In this document: piece after piece, positions 1 through 8,008 of the stretch
Position numbering within the stretch: the stretch's first letter is position 1
Layout of the letters: the number at the start of each line of letters is the position of its first letter
From: Bacteroidia bacterium
GTDB taxonomy: Bacteria; Bacteroidota; Bacteroidia; SpSt-205
NCBI GenBank assembly: GCA_026003215.1
Contig: BPGV01000001.1
Coordinates: 1,703,729-1,767,728, forward strand
Length of the DNA: 64,000 bases
Direction: 5' to 3'
The notes under the pieces: model-generated
Database searches by the model: none
What the model saw: only the letters and a program-made list of their open reading frames with translations
What the model was told of the DNA's origin: nothing
Position numbers and translations under genes: made by a program

Positions 1-221
1 ATCGCAGCTAAGACCAGCACATACTTCGCTACGTATGGGGCGCTCCACGCTGCAGGCGCCTTGAAAAGGAGATATGCGCCTGTAAGCACCAAAAGGGTGT
101 CCAACACCATGTGTAGCTTTTTCAAGCGTTCTGCCCACTGGGGGAAGGCGATAGGAGCTCCTACGAGCACGAGTAAGAGTACGCCCAAAAGGTGGTGCGT
201 GTGCAAAATGCCGGTATCCAT
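1..221 (-). CDS. small integral membrane protein, possibly SirB2-like, partial
   Basis: The gene runs off the left edge of the window, so only the first 73 residues are visible. They show a His-rich start (ILHTHHLL), a hydrophobic segment, a short basic loop (ERLKKLHMV), a second segment containing DTLLVLTGAYLL, and the start of a third. This recalls the small SirB2-type membrane family, but the match is by eye and weak. The start ATG is fixed by a TACCTTTG box 5 nt upstream, giving a probably leaderless transcript. It lies 24 nt downstream of the TIGR01777 epimerase gene on the same strand. Function unknown. Confidence 0.55.
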   Translation of the reverse strand, partial: MDTGILHTHHLLGVLLLVLVGAPIAFPQWAERLKKLHMVLDTLLVLTGAYLLFKAPAAWSAPYVAKYVLVLAA

Positions 222-226
222 CCGAG

Positions 227-234
227 CAAAGGTA
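227..234 (-). promoter_or_regulatory. -7 promoter element TACCTTTG
   Basis: This perfect Bacteroidota -7 box (TAnnTTTG) ends 5 nt before the ATG of the left-edge membrane protein. It lies in the short gap after the epimerase gene, so the small gene has its own promoter. Confidence 0.6.
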
Positions 235-245
235 TAAAAGGGCGC

Positions 246-1139
246 CTACTTTGCCGCTCGCAGTAAGTCGGCCAAAGCGGCACTGAGGGTAGGATAGCGA
301 AAGGCAAACCCTTCCGCTAAGAGCCTATGGGGCACTACATACGCGCCCCGGGTGAGCGTGGTAGCGATTTCTCCAAAAAGTAGGTGTAGGAGGCTTTCGG
401 GGATGGGTAGGAGGATAGGGTAATGTAGGGCCTGGGCCACAGCTTGGGCAAAGGCTTTAGCGGAGACCGGCTCAGAGGCGGTCAGGTTATACACGCCGCT
501 TTTCTCGGGGTGCCGAATAGCCCACAGGAAGGCTTCCACCACATCGGCTATATGTACCCAGCTAAAACCCTGCAGGCCTGGGGCAGAGTAGGTGCCTATT
601 CCGAAGCGGAAGGCTTGACGAAGCTTAGGCCAGGCGCCCCCCGCTGGGCTTAGCACTACGCCTATACGGAAGATAACAGGCGGCTTAGGGGATTCTTGGG
701 CGGCTTTTTCCCAGGCTTGGGCGAGGCCCGCTAAGAAGTCCTGACCGGGCGGACTTTCTTCGGTGAGGCGTTCCTGCGAGAGGGAGGCACCGTAGTAGCC
801 TATTGCCGAAGCACTGATGAGCCGCGCCGCCGGCGCATAGGTCCGCATCCATGCGGTTAGCCCTCGGGTACTCTCCACGCGGCTCTCCCACAAGGTGCGT
901 TTGTAGGCTTCTGTCCAGCGGCGCTCCGCAATCCCTGCCCCCGAGAGCTGCACCACAGCGATGAGCTTCTGCGTGTCTATGCGGGGTGGATGCAGCCCAT
1001 CCCAGACAAAAGTTTCAGCGAAGGGGAAGCTTTTTCGCTGCCGGGTCAGTACGCCCACTGTGTAGCCGGCTTCCGCTAAGGCTTTTCCCAGCGCTTCGCC
1101 GATCAGCCCACTGCCTCCGGCTAAAAGCACCTCCACCAT
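246..1139 (-). CDS. TIGR01777 family NAD-dependent epimerase-like protein
   Basis: A 297-residue protein of the atypical SDR subgroup often annotated YfcH or SDR39U1. The N-terminal Rossmann loop GGSGLIGEAL at residues 8-17 binds the dinucleotide. Residues ISASAIGYYG carry the SDR-like active-site region, with YYG as the conserved tyrosine stretch. The C-terminal part ends in a region typical of the DUF1731 extension (VVPHRLLAEGFAFRYP). The length matches the family. The substrate is unknown. It lies 56 nt downstream of the M1 peptidase gene on the same strand and may be co-transcribed with it. Confidence 0.88.
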   Translation of the reverse strand: MVEVLLAGGSGLIGEALGKALAEAGYTVGVLTRQRKSFPFAETFVWDGLHPPRIDTQKLIAVVQLSGAGIAERRWTEAYKRTLWESRVESTRGLTAWMRTYAPAARLISASAIGYYGASLSQERLTEESPPGQDFLAGLAQAWEKAAQESPKPPVIFRIGVVLSPAGGAWPKLRQAFRFGIGTYSAPGLQGFSWVHIADVVEAFLWAIRHPEKSGVYNLTASEPVSAKAFAQAVAQALHYPILLPIPESLLHLLFGEIATTLTRGAYVVPHRLLAEGFAFRYPTLSAALADLLRAAK

Positions 1140-1195
1140 GTAGGGGGAAACAAAAACCTACGCCTTTACCTGCTTCTCCCTGAGGGAGAGCTCTT

Positions 1196-4100
1196 TTACC
1201 ACAAGCCTCGCAGCCAGCGCAGGTGGAGGGGTATTTCTACGCTCCAAGTGAAGTTTTGGAGGACTTGGGTGAGGGTGGTGGGACGGCCATGGGTATAAGA
1301 GCTTCCCAAGACGGGGAAGTACCCGCCGATGAAGAGGTCGGGCCAGAGTCGTATCACCGGCAGCCCCACACTCAGGCCCCAGTAGGAGCGTTTTTCTACG
1401 GGGAGGAAGCCGGCGTCTATGCGGAGAACCAAGAGGCGCCAAACCGGGAGGGGCAGTTCCAGGTTTGCGGCCAGAAGGGTGGTGGTGCGCAAGGTATCGC
1501 TTGGGGTACGCCAGGCGCCTTGGGTTTCCGGCATCTGTTGGCGGGTAAGGCGGGTGGGGCCTTCCCGGAAGCGGTCTATCAGCACCCGTTCCCCGAAAGG
1601 ATCATACCCACTGGGCCGAAAGAGTAAATAGTCTGGCGCGCCGGTTTGGACCCAGCCGGCATAGCTTCTGGCCCAGAGCCGCCATTTGGGGAAGGCCTCC
1701 CAGCTTAGGCGGCTCTCGGCTTCTGCGCGCCAGTGACCCCGTAGGTCATGCCCTACCGAAGCGCTACTGGCTATCGTGAGGATAGCCTCCTCTCGGCGGC
1801 CCTCCCAGTCTAAGGCTACATAAGCAGGTCGGCCGGCATTTTCCCACGTGTAGGTGTAGGGCTGCTCTGTCGCGTACGCCAAGTGATGCGTGCGCAAGCG
1901 CACAATATGCCTCCAGCCGAATACCTCATACCGCCGGCGGAAGGTCGCTTCTATGCTGGCCTTACTGCGCCAAAAGCCCGCAAAGGTAGCGGTGCGCAGG
2001 CGCGCCTCTATCAGTTGCACCGCACCAGAAGGGAACGCCCGCACGGTGACCCCGGCACTCCCGCGCACTTCCCCCGCCAAAAAACTATACATCGGCAGCA
2101 CATGAAACTCCAAAAGCCGTTTAGGAAAAAGCCCGTGGTTTATCAAAAGCCCTGCCATAAGTCCGTCTCGGTAGTTGTAGCCTACCATTGGTGTGATGCC
2201 TATGCCAGTATAGCCCATGGCGGGGAGTTGAAGGGGACTGAAACTTACGACGGGGCGTTGCCAGTGCCTAAAAAGTCCTCGCGTGTAGAAAAAGTTGTTG
2301 TTGGTTTTTCTTTCAAAGAGAACCTGTTCGGGGTTTATGCAGAAAAAGCGGGTATTTTCCGGCAGAGTAAGGGTGAAGGTGCTATCGGTAGGCAGGTGGT
2401 ACTCGGCTAAGGGGCGTTGGTCTTTATCGGTAGCTACAGCAGAGAGGGGGATGCCCTGCCAATAACCCTTCGGTCGGGCCTCAATCCGAAGCTGGTATTG
2501 GGTAGAGCCTACTTTACGGGCCTTGAGTCGGAAGTCGGGTTCTCTGTCGCTGTAGAGCGCGTGGAGGAGAGACGCGGCGGGGAGGCCTTCCGCAGAGAGG
2601 CTACCTACCCAGTCTTCGGGGTAGGGGTGGCGGAAAGCCCACTCGCGGAAGTACCGCTGCATGCCCTTATCCCAGGAAGTCTGCCCTACCTGCGAGACAA
2701 AATACCGAAGGACATTTTGGGTGCGTTGATAGACGCCTATGCCGTAGGCGATGAGGCTGTATTTTTCCGAGGAGAGGCTGAAAGGTTGGTCTGCATTGAG
2801 GTGGTGATAGAAGGCCATCATAGGATGCCCTATGAGGCGGCCTTTGAGACCGATGGGCAGAGGAATACGCTGACCATTGATTATCAATCCTCGACTCCCT
2901 GAGGTCCCGGTATCTTGGGTGGTGGGGGTAGGCGGGCTTATGATGCGCTGCTCGTAGTAACTGTTGATGCCTTCGTCCTGCCAGGGGTGTAGCCGTTCGT
3001 TGGAGGCAAGGATGCCTTGAAACCAGTTGTGGCCGACCTCATGGGCGATAATATCGCGCAGGCTGGCGGTGTCGGTGGTCGGGATAATCACCGTAATCAT
3101 CGGGTATTCCATGCCGCCGCCCGCTTCCAGGCCGCCTTCTACGGCGGTGGCGTGCGCGTAGGGGTAAGGGCCTACCCACGGGCTAAGCTTTTGGATGGCT
3201 TCGGCGATGTAGCGGGCGCTGTATTGCCAGGCCTCATAATAAGGCAAGCGGAAAAGGCCTACGCAGGCCACACGATGGCCATCGGCAAGGGTCACGGTAT
3301 CGGTAACGATGCCATAGCGCGGGTCGGCAAACCACGCAAAGTCATGGACGCTATCCTGTACAAAGCGCAAGGTCTTATAGGTGGGGCTGGGGAGGGTATC
3401 TTGCGCCCAACGGGGAAACGGCGGTAAGTTCCTGGGAGTAGAGGACTTAGGCCCTCTCGTTATGCGTAGGGAGAGCCCAGGAGAGCGCAAGGTATCTCGG
3501 GACGCGTAGGAGACAGCTTTTTTAAGCCAGTCGCCTGTCTCCTGGATGCGGGCCTGTAAGCGGGCATATTCTTCGGGGGTTTGGAGTATGCCGGTGGCGC
3601 CTACGATGAAATTTTCCGGCACGGAAAGTTCTACCTCGTAGCGGCCCCATTCGCTGTAAAACTCCCCTTGGTCCAAGTAGGGGAGGGGATGCCAGCCCTT
3701 TCGGTCATAGACGGCCGGCTTTGGGTACCACTGGGTGATTTGAAACTGAGGTCCGCTGCGCCCCATGCGGGAAAAAGTAATAGGCACCTGCACGCGGAAA
3801 GGTGTCTCTACGATGACTTGTCCTTTGGGCGGGAGCGGTTGCGGTAAAGGGAGCCACACCACATCCGGCGCATGCCTCAGCAGCGCTCGGCTGTATCCAG
3901 GGGCTGGAGGAGGACCCTGCACCGCAGGGAGCGGCTTCACCGGCTGGCCTCCTACCCGAAAGTCTAAGCTATCTATGAACCCGCGTTCTTCCGAGCGGGC
4001 AAAGTAAAGCTGCTTTTTTCCCGTGATGCGTTGCTGCCGGTCAAACGCCGTACCGCGCCGGCTGTACGCGTTGGGCCAGAGGTGGATATATAGACCCTGC

Positions 4101-4255
4101 AAAGTGTCGGGGCTATTATTGGTGTAAGTGAAGCGAATGTACCCACGCAGGAGGTTTTCCTTAGGATAGAGGATGGCTTGGATGAAGTAGTCTACCCGCT
4201 GCTGGAAATTGGGGGTTTGTCCCCAAACTATGGCGAGCAAGGCGAATCTGTACAT
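1196..4255 (-). CDS. M1 family metallopeptidase, exported
   Basis: A 1019-residue gluzincin aminopeptidase-like protein. A signal peptide (MYRFALLAIVWGQ) starts at an ATG 6 nt after a TACCTTTG box, so the upstream in-frame ATG at 4360 is rejected. The zinc site HEVGH lies near residue 405, with the third ligand Glu 19 residues later in QDEGINSYYEQ, matching HExxH-x18-E. The N-terminal M1 beta domain is present. The C-terminal ~400 residues are rich in alternating aromatic strands (for example GVTVRAFPSG, LELPLPVWRLLVLRIDAG) and look like an outer-membrane barrel or beta module. The protein is likely periplasmic or surface-bound; its substrate is unknown. It is divergent from nuoI across a 39-bp gap. 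Confidence 0.88.
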   Translation of the reverse strand: MYRFALLAIVWGQTPNFQQRVDYFIQAILYPKENLLRGYIRFTYTNNSPDTLQGLYIHLWPNAYSRRGTAFDRQQRITGKKQLYFARSEERGFIDSLDFRVGGQPVKPLPAVQGPPPAPGYSRALLRHAPDVVWLPLPQPLPPKGQVIVETPFRVQVPITFSRMGRSGPQFQITQWYPKPAVYDRKGWHPLPYLDQGEFYSEWGRYEVELSVPENFIVGATGILQTPEEYARLQARIQETGDWLKKAVSYASRDTLRSPGLSLRITRGPKSSTPRNLPPFPRWAQDTLPSPTYKTLRFVQDSVHDFAWFADPRYGIVTDTVTLADGHRVACVGLFRLPYYEAWQYSARYIAEAIQKLSPWVGPYPYAHATAVEGGLEAGGGMEYPMITVIIPTTDTASLRDIIAHEVGHNWFQGILASNERLHPWQDEGINSYYEQRIISPPTPTTQDTGTSGSRGLIINGQRIPLPIGLKGRLIGHPMMAFYHHLNADQPFSLSSEKYSLIAYGIGVYQRTQNVLRYFVSQVGQTSWDKGMQRYFREWAFRHPYPEDWVGSLSAEGLPAASLLHALYSDREPDFRLKARKVGSTQYQLRIEARPKGYWQGIPLSAVATDKDQRPLAEYHLPTDSTFTLTLPENTRFFCINPEQVLFERKTNNNFFYTRGLFRHWQRPVVSFSPLQLPAMGYTGIGITPMVGYNYRDGLMAGLLINHGLFPKRLLEFHVLPMYSFLAGEVRGSAGVTVRAFPSGAVQLIEARLRTATFAGFWRSKASIEATFRRRYEVFGWRHIVRLRTHHLAYATEQPYTYTWENAGRPAYVALDWEGRREEAILTIASSASVGHDLRGHWRAEAESRLSWEAFPKWRLWARSYAGWVQTGAPDYLLFRPSGYDPFGERVLIDRFREGPTRLTRQQMPETQGAWRTPSDTLRTTTLLAANLELPLPVWRLLVLRIDAGFLPVEKRSYWGLSVGLPVIRLWPDLFIGGYFPVLGSSYTHGRPTTLTQVLQNFTWSVEIPLHLRWLRGLW

Positions 4256-4261
4256 GGCAAG

Positions 4262-4269
4262 CAAAGGTA
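4262..4269 (-). promoter_or_regulatory. -7 element TACCTTTG for the M1 peptidase
   Basis: A perfect TAnnTTTG box 6 nt before the ATG at 4255. The facing nuoI promoter lies within the same 39-bp intergenic region. Confidence 0.65.
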
Positions 4270-4294
4270 TCCGTGTTTTTCTGTTTCTTTGGGT

Positions 4295-4900
4295 ATGGCC
4301 ATTCGGATTCGGACGGCGCCCCCGGGCGAAAGGAAGCTCTCGTGGTGGGATAAGCTCCACTTCCCCGCTATACTGTCGGGGATGATGTATACACTGCGGC
4401 GTATGTTTATGAAGCGCTTTACGGTGCAGTATCCCGAGGAGCCGATTGTGTTGGGGCCGGAGTTTCGGGGGCGGCCCGTCCTCGTGATGGAAAATGGTCG
4501 GGAGCGCTGTGTAGCCTGCGGGTTATGTGCTCGGGTGTGCCCGCCCTTCGCCATACACATGCAAGCGGCAGAAACCGATGACCCGAAAGAACGCTACCCT
4601 GCCGTCTTTGAGATAAACATGCTGCGATGCATTTACTGTGGGCTATGTGAGGAGGTGTGTCCCGAAGAGGCTATCGTGATGAGTCCGGCGTATGACTTTG
4701 TCTTCCGCAGTCGGGAGGAAGCCATTTATACCAAGGAACGGCTCCTGGTAGATAAAAAGCAGCTTGAGCCGAGGCTCAAGTGGCTGGCTGCCATGCGCAA
4801 TCCCCAGTTTGGGAAGCGGTATCGCTTCCGTATCACCAATAATATTCACTCGGTGATGGCCCGAGGAAAAGTGGCAGAGGGCCATGAAATGGTCAGCTAA
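4295..4900 (+). CDS. nuoI: NADH-quinone oxidoreductase subunit I (NuoI)
   Basis: A 201-residue ferredoxin-like subunit of respiratory complex I that carries clusters N6a and N6b on the peripheral arm. Two classic 4Fe-4S motifs are visible: CVACGLCARVCPP and CIYCGLCEEVCPE, each CxxCxxCxxxCP. The start MAIRIRTAPP was chosen because a TTTCTTTG box ends 3 nt before it and the family begins near this point. The gene is isolated from nuoJKL, which lie 22 kb away on the other strand. It overlaps the next gene by 17 nt. Confidence 0.93.
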   Translation: MAIRIRTAPPGERKLSWWDKLHFPAILSGMMYTLRRMFMKRFTVQYPEEPIVLGPEFRGRPVLVMENGRERCVACGLCARVCPPFAIHMQAAETDDPKERYPAVFEINMLRCIYCGLCEEVCPEEAIVMSPAYDFVFRSREEAIYTKERLLVDKKQLEPRLKWLAAMRNPQFGKRYRFRITNNIHSVMARGKVAEGHEMVS

Positions 4901-5279
4901 GGGACAAGTGTGGGATAGGGTGCGGAAAAAAGCGGTGGCTGCCACCCCTGAGGAGCAGGTGCGGCAGCGGTTTATAGCGTTTTTACAGGGGATAGGGTGT
5001 CCGCTGTCGGCTATACAGGTGGAGTATAAGGTGGGGAATGGCCGCTTTGATGTGGCGGTGTGGCGCCCCGAAGGGGACCTCTGGCTCCTGGCTGAATGCA
5101 AAGCTGTCTCTCATCCCGTAGAAGAAAAAGCTTGGCTGCAGGCTCGCATGCAGCTTGCCCGCTACCTTCGCGCTCTCCCCCCTGTGCGGTATGGAGCCGT
5201 CGTGATAAATGAAAAAATGTGGTGGTGGCGCATAGACACCGGCGAAGTCCTTACAGTAGTGCCCATTTACCCCGCATGA
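4884..5279 (+). CDS. HsdR N-terminal domain-like PD-(D/E)XK protein
   Basis: A 131-residue stand-alone protein resembling the N-terminal nuclease domain of type I restriction HsdR, a form common as an orphan in Bacteroidota. The nuclease-fold core is visible as GNGRFDVAVW (Asp) followed by WLLAECKAV (E-x-K), the expected D...ExK arrangement. No helicase motor, HsdS or HsdM is nearby, so it is not a restriction system on this evidence. The start overlaps nuoI by 17 nt and its stop overlaps the next start as ATGA, implying coupled translation. Role unknown. Confidence 0.75.
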   Translation: MKWSAKGQVWDRVRKKAVAATPEEQVRQRFIAFLQGIGCPLSAIQVEYKVGNGRFDVAVWRPEGDLWLLAECKAVSHPVEEKAWLQARMQLARYLRALPPVRYGAVVINEKMWWWRIDTGEVLTVVPIYPA

Positions 5280-5932
5280 AGGAAGCGCTTTTGTATGTGC
5301 TTTTGGAAAAGCCGATAGAGGGGGCTACGGTTGGGCAGCTTCCTGAGGCGGTAATGCGAGAAACCATAGGGCGCAGCCTTTGGAGTGCCGAAGAAAAAGC
5401 GCGCCTGTATGCCCATCGGGCGTATGCGGAGTGGCTTTTTAGCCTTGAGCCGGACCCGATAGAGGCTTTCTTGCAGGCGTATCAAGCGATAGTGGCGCTT
5501 CCTAAGGTAGTGGGTATCGCTAATCCTGTGGCGCAGACGGCCCACACCATTGAGTGGGCCCAGAAAATCTTTGCGGATGGCTTGGTAGCCACCGCCCGAG
5601 AAACTCCCCCCCTCCACCTTTGGACAGGCTTAGTGCCCGTGCACGTAGAACCCTCGCTGTCGGACCTTTTGGCCGAGCGAACCCATACCCTTTGGCTGCG
5701 TACAGCGGGGTATGAGCAGTTTGGCCTGCCTAACCTGGCCCATCCACTCGCAGATCTCCGAGAGACAGGGTGGATCCATTCGCTTTTTGAGATGCTTTTT
5801 GATTGGATGTACTTTGAGCGGCGGATCCTCCAGCCGGGCGAGGCTATTGAGGTGCCTGAACGGGGACGGTATCTCATAGAGGCTTTTGTGCCGGGGGTGC
5901 TGGCCCTGACCGAATGGCACGATGCCGCCTAA
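5276..5932 (+). CDS. conserved hypothetical protein
   Basis: A 218-residue protein that I do not recognise. It has no signal peptide or clear membrane segment and is rich in Leu, Ala and Glu, with an acidic, aromatic C-terminal half (LFEMLFDWMYFERRIL). It looks cytoplasmic and alpha-helical. The ATG at 5276 overlaps the TGA of the HsdR_N-like gene, and its end overlaps the DegT aminotransferase start by 11 nt, so it sits in the middle of a four-gene run starting with nuoI. The run gives no clear functional hint. Confidence 0.7.
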   Translation: MKEALLYVLLEKPIEGATVGQLPEAVMRETIGRSLWSAEEKARLYAHRAYAEWLFSLEPDPIEAFLQAYQAIVALPKVVGIANPVAQTAHTIEWAQKIFADGLVATARETPPLHLWTGLVPVHVEPSLSDLLAERTHTLWLRTAGYEQFGLPNLAHPLADLRETGWIHSLFEMLFDWMYFERRILQPGEAIEVPERGRYLIEAFVPGVLALTEWHDAA

Positions 5933-7058
5933 GGTCCCTTTCCATCGGCCGAGTGTTTCGGAGCGGGAACGCGCCTATCTCCTGGAGGCGTTAGAGGGGC
6001 GCTACTGGGGGAGCGGCCCATGGGTAGAACGCTTGGAGGCCGCACTCCAAAACCTTTACGGCCGAGAAGCCGTCGTAGTAAGCTCTGGCACGGCAGCCCT
6101 CCACTTGGCCTATATGCTGCTCTTAGGAAAGGAAGGAGGCGAGGTCATCGTGCCCACGTGGACCTTCACCGCCACGGCTTCAGAGGTGGTGCATGCCGGA
6201 GGGGTGCCCGTAGTAGTGGATGTAGGGCCGTCGTTGCATCTGACGGTGGAGCAGGTCGAGGCAGCCCTCTCGCCCCGCACCCGTGGGGTGGTAGTCATGC
6301 ATTATGCGGGTGCCCCCGCGCCTGTGCGGGAGATCGTGGCCTTTTGCCGAGAGAGGGGCCTTTGGGTCGTAGAAGATGCTTGTCATGCGGTGCCTGCGTA
6401 TGTAGAAGGGCGGCTCTGCGGAACCTTCGGGGATATAGCCACGCTAAGCTTTCATGCCACCAAGCCCGTAGCCGCCGGTCAAGGGGGGGCGTTGCTACTT
6501 TCGGATCCCGTTTTAGCTGAAAAAGCCCGTCGCTTACGGACGCATGGCATCCGACGCACCCCGGGCCAGCCCTGGTCCTACGAAGTAGAGTCCTTAGGCT
6601 GGAACTATCGCCTTTCAGACTTTCAAGCCGCTGTAGCCCTGGCCCAAATAGAACAGCTTACCGAACTCTGGCAAGCCCGCAAGCGCTTGGCGGTTCTTTA
6701 CCAGGCGCTTTTACAGGACTATCCTTGGCTCCGACCGTACCCGGTGCCAGCGGCTGACTCCTCAGCTTGGCATCTTTTCCCTGTGTTTTGGTCAGGGGCT
6801 ACGGCTCAGCAGCGGGACGCCCTGCTTTATCGCTTATACGCCCAAGGCTTTGAGCTCAGCGTGCATTACAAGCCCCTCCACCGCCATAAAGCCTATCAAC
6901 CCTATCTCCCTTCGGGACAAACTTTCCCTATCGCAGAGAAAGCCTACAACGAAGTTTTTAGCTTGCCCCTTTGGCCAGGTCTCCCCGACGAAGCGATTTT
7001 TGAGCTTGTCGCCCGGCTCGGTAAGGAAACGCACTTCCCTTCTTTCCCTACTTCCTGA
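5922..7058 (+). CDS. DegT/DnrJ/EryC1/StrS family aminotransferase
   Basis: A 378-residue PLP-dependent sugar aminotransferase. The family usually transfers an amino group to a keto nucleotide-sugar for envelope polysaccharide synthesis. Visible marks are VVSSGTAALHLAY (cofactor phosphate region), VVEDACHAVPA (Asp contacting the pyridine ring) and SFHATKPVAAGQGGA, where the Lys is the Schiff-base residue. SYEVESLGWNYRLSDFQAA is the family-typical region after it. No sugar epimerase or dehydratase lies beside it, so the substrate cannot be inferred. It is the last gene of the nuoI run. Confidence 0.92.
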   Translation: MPPKVPFHRPSVSERERAYLLEALEGRYWGSGPWVERLEAALQNLYGREAVVVSSGTAALHLAYMLLLGKEGGEVIVPTWTFTATASEVVHAGGVPVVVDVGPSLHLTVEQVEAALSPRTRGVVVMHYAGAPAPVREIVAFCRERGLWVVEDACHAVPAYVEGRLCGTFGDIATLSFHATKPVAAGQGGALLLSDPVLAEKARRLRTHGIRRTPGQPWSYEVESLGWNYRLSDFQAAVALAQIEQLTELWQARKRLAVLYQALLQDYPWLRPYPVPAADSSAWHLFPVFWSGATAQQRDALLYRLYAQGFELSVHYKPLHRHKAYQPYLPSGQTFPIAEKAYNEVFSLPLWPGLPDEAIFELVARLGKETHFPSFPTS

Positions 7059-7075
7059 AGCTCGCTCCGCCCCTG

Positions 7076-7149
7076 CGCACCCGGGAGGATTCGAACCCCC
7101 AACCGCCAGATCCGTAGTCTGGTGCTCTATCCAATTGAGCTACGGGTGC
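7076..7149 (-). tRNA. tRNA-Arg (ACG)
   Basis: Reading the minus strand gives a full cloverleaf. The acceptor GCACCCG pairs with CGGGTGC, the anticodon stem CCAGA/TCTGG encloses loop CTACGGA with anticodon ACG, and the T arm contains GGTTCGAATCC-type bases. The terminal CCA is not encoded. A TACCTTTG box lies 9 nt upstream at 7159-7166. Confidence 0.96.
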
Positions 7150-7158
7150 AACCCGCCG

Positions 7159-7166
7159 CAAAGGTA
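7159..7166 (-). promoter_or_regulatory. -7 element TACCTTTG for tRNA-Arg
   Basis: A perfect TAnnTTTG box ending 9 nt before the mature 5' end of tRNA-Arg. This leaves only a few bases of 5' leader. Confidence 0.6.
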
Positions 7167-7188
7167 CAAAAAATCTTCCTGCGCGCCC

Positions 7189-7923
7189 TCAGCGCTTAAT
7201 CTGGAGGATAGAGAGATTGCGTTCGTAAACGTCAAAGGTTCCGCCATTCACGCCGAAGCTATTCCCATACAGCTCCAAGCGATAGTAGTAAGTAATCCCG
7301 GGCAGGAGATTCAAATCCACGTAGCTGAGAGAAGTACTCATGTTGAAGCCGCTCGTGGCACTGCTAAGCCCATTAGGGAAGCGCAGCGCGCAAATACCTG
7401 AACCGTACGTAAGAAGTGTGGGGTTTACGGTAAAAGCCGCATCTTCTGCTCGGCGCAGGATCAAAAAATAGCCTGCCAAGGCGTGCGTACCTGTCATCGT
7501 GGTAGCATTCACAATCCGCGCAAAGCCTGTAATCAGTACCCCGCTATTGGCTACCCCGCTCCCATCCGGGATGGTGATAGACACAGTAGTGCCATTAATA
7601 GGCACAGCCGCAGCATTCCAGGGGATCTGCTGGACAGGCGTAGAGACATTTGCGCCGGTAATCTCCTGATTGACAAAGTCCCCCTCAAAGCGCACATTGC
7701 CCACTACATGGAGCTGGTAGCCGGGGGTGGGGGTGCCAATCCCCGTCGCCCCTTGTACGATCAGTCCCTCGGGGGGAGCTGCCGTGCCGATATAGCCGCT
7801 TCCCACCGAGAGATTGCCATTTATGGTAAGTCGGCTGGCAGGGGTAGCCGTGCCTATGCCTACATTTTGCCCGCAGAGCAGGCCCACAGTGCAAGCCAGT
7901 ACCTTAGGGTAAGGGAACTTCAT
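7189..7923 (-). CDS. secreted protein with VGIGTxTP repeats
   Basis: A 244-residue exported protein. A signal peptide (MKFPYPKVLACTVGLLCGQ) is followed directly by NVGIGTATPASRL and later TGIGTPTPGYQLHVVGN, the short glycine-rich motif common in Bacteroidota tail-fibre-like surface proteins. The endosialidase chaperone domain often found with it is absent. The C-terminal half is a predicted beta domain ending in YERNLSILQIKR, not a recognisable type IX signal. The start is set by TATTTTTG 4 nt upstream. Function unknown; a surface or appendage role is inference only. Confidence 0.72.
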   Translation of the reverse strand: MKFPYPKVLACTVGLLCGQNVGIGTATPASRLTINGNLSVGSGYIGTAAPPEGLIVQGATGIGTPTPGYQLHVVGNVRFEGDFVNQEITGANVSTPVQQIPWNAAAVPINGTTVSITIPDGSGVANSGVLITGFARIVNATTMTGTHALAGYFLILRRAEDAAFTVNPTLLTYGSGICALRFPNGLSSATSGFNMSTSLSYVDLNLLPGITYYYRLELYGNSFGVNGGTFDVYERNLSILQIKR

Positions 7924-7927
7924 GTTA

Positions 7928-7935
7928 CAAAAATA
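7928..7935 (-). promoter_or_regulatory. -7 element TATTTTTG
   Basis: A perfect TAnnTTTG box 4 nt before the ATG at 7923; it decides the start over the longer in-frame ATG at 7956. Confidence 0.6.
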
Positions 7936-7994
7936 CAAACTTTCCCATACTTGCAAGGGGGGGAGGGTTTATATGCACTTTACCCGGGGTACGC

Positions 7995-8002
7995 TATCTT
8001 TG
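7995..8002 (+). promoter_or_regulatory. -7 element TATCTTTG for the 8-12 kb secreted-protein unit
   Basis: A perfect TAnnTTTG box 6 nt before the ATG at 8009. It probably drives both large secreted-protein genes. Confidence 0.6.
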
Positions 8003-8008
8003 TGAGGT

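Noticed and set aside
1165-1190. Short hairpin after the M1 peptidase gene as a terminator
   Set aside because: The 6-bp stem is weak and no T run follows on the minus strand, so read-through into the epimerase gene seems as likely.
1883-2902. Plus-strand open frames opposite the M1 peptidase gene
   Set aside because: They mirror the peptidase codons and show no domain, promoter or spacing of their own.
4884-5279. Type I restriction-modification locus
   Set aside because: Only an N-terminal HsdR-like domain is present; no motor, specificity or methylase gene is nearby.
6850-7401. Plus-strand frame across the end of the DegT gene, tRNA-Arg and the next gene
   Set aside because: It runs through a tRNA gene and the antisense of a secreted protein.
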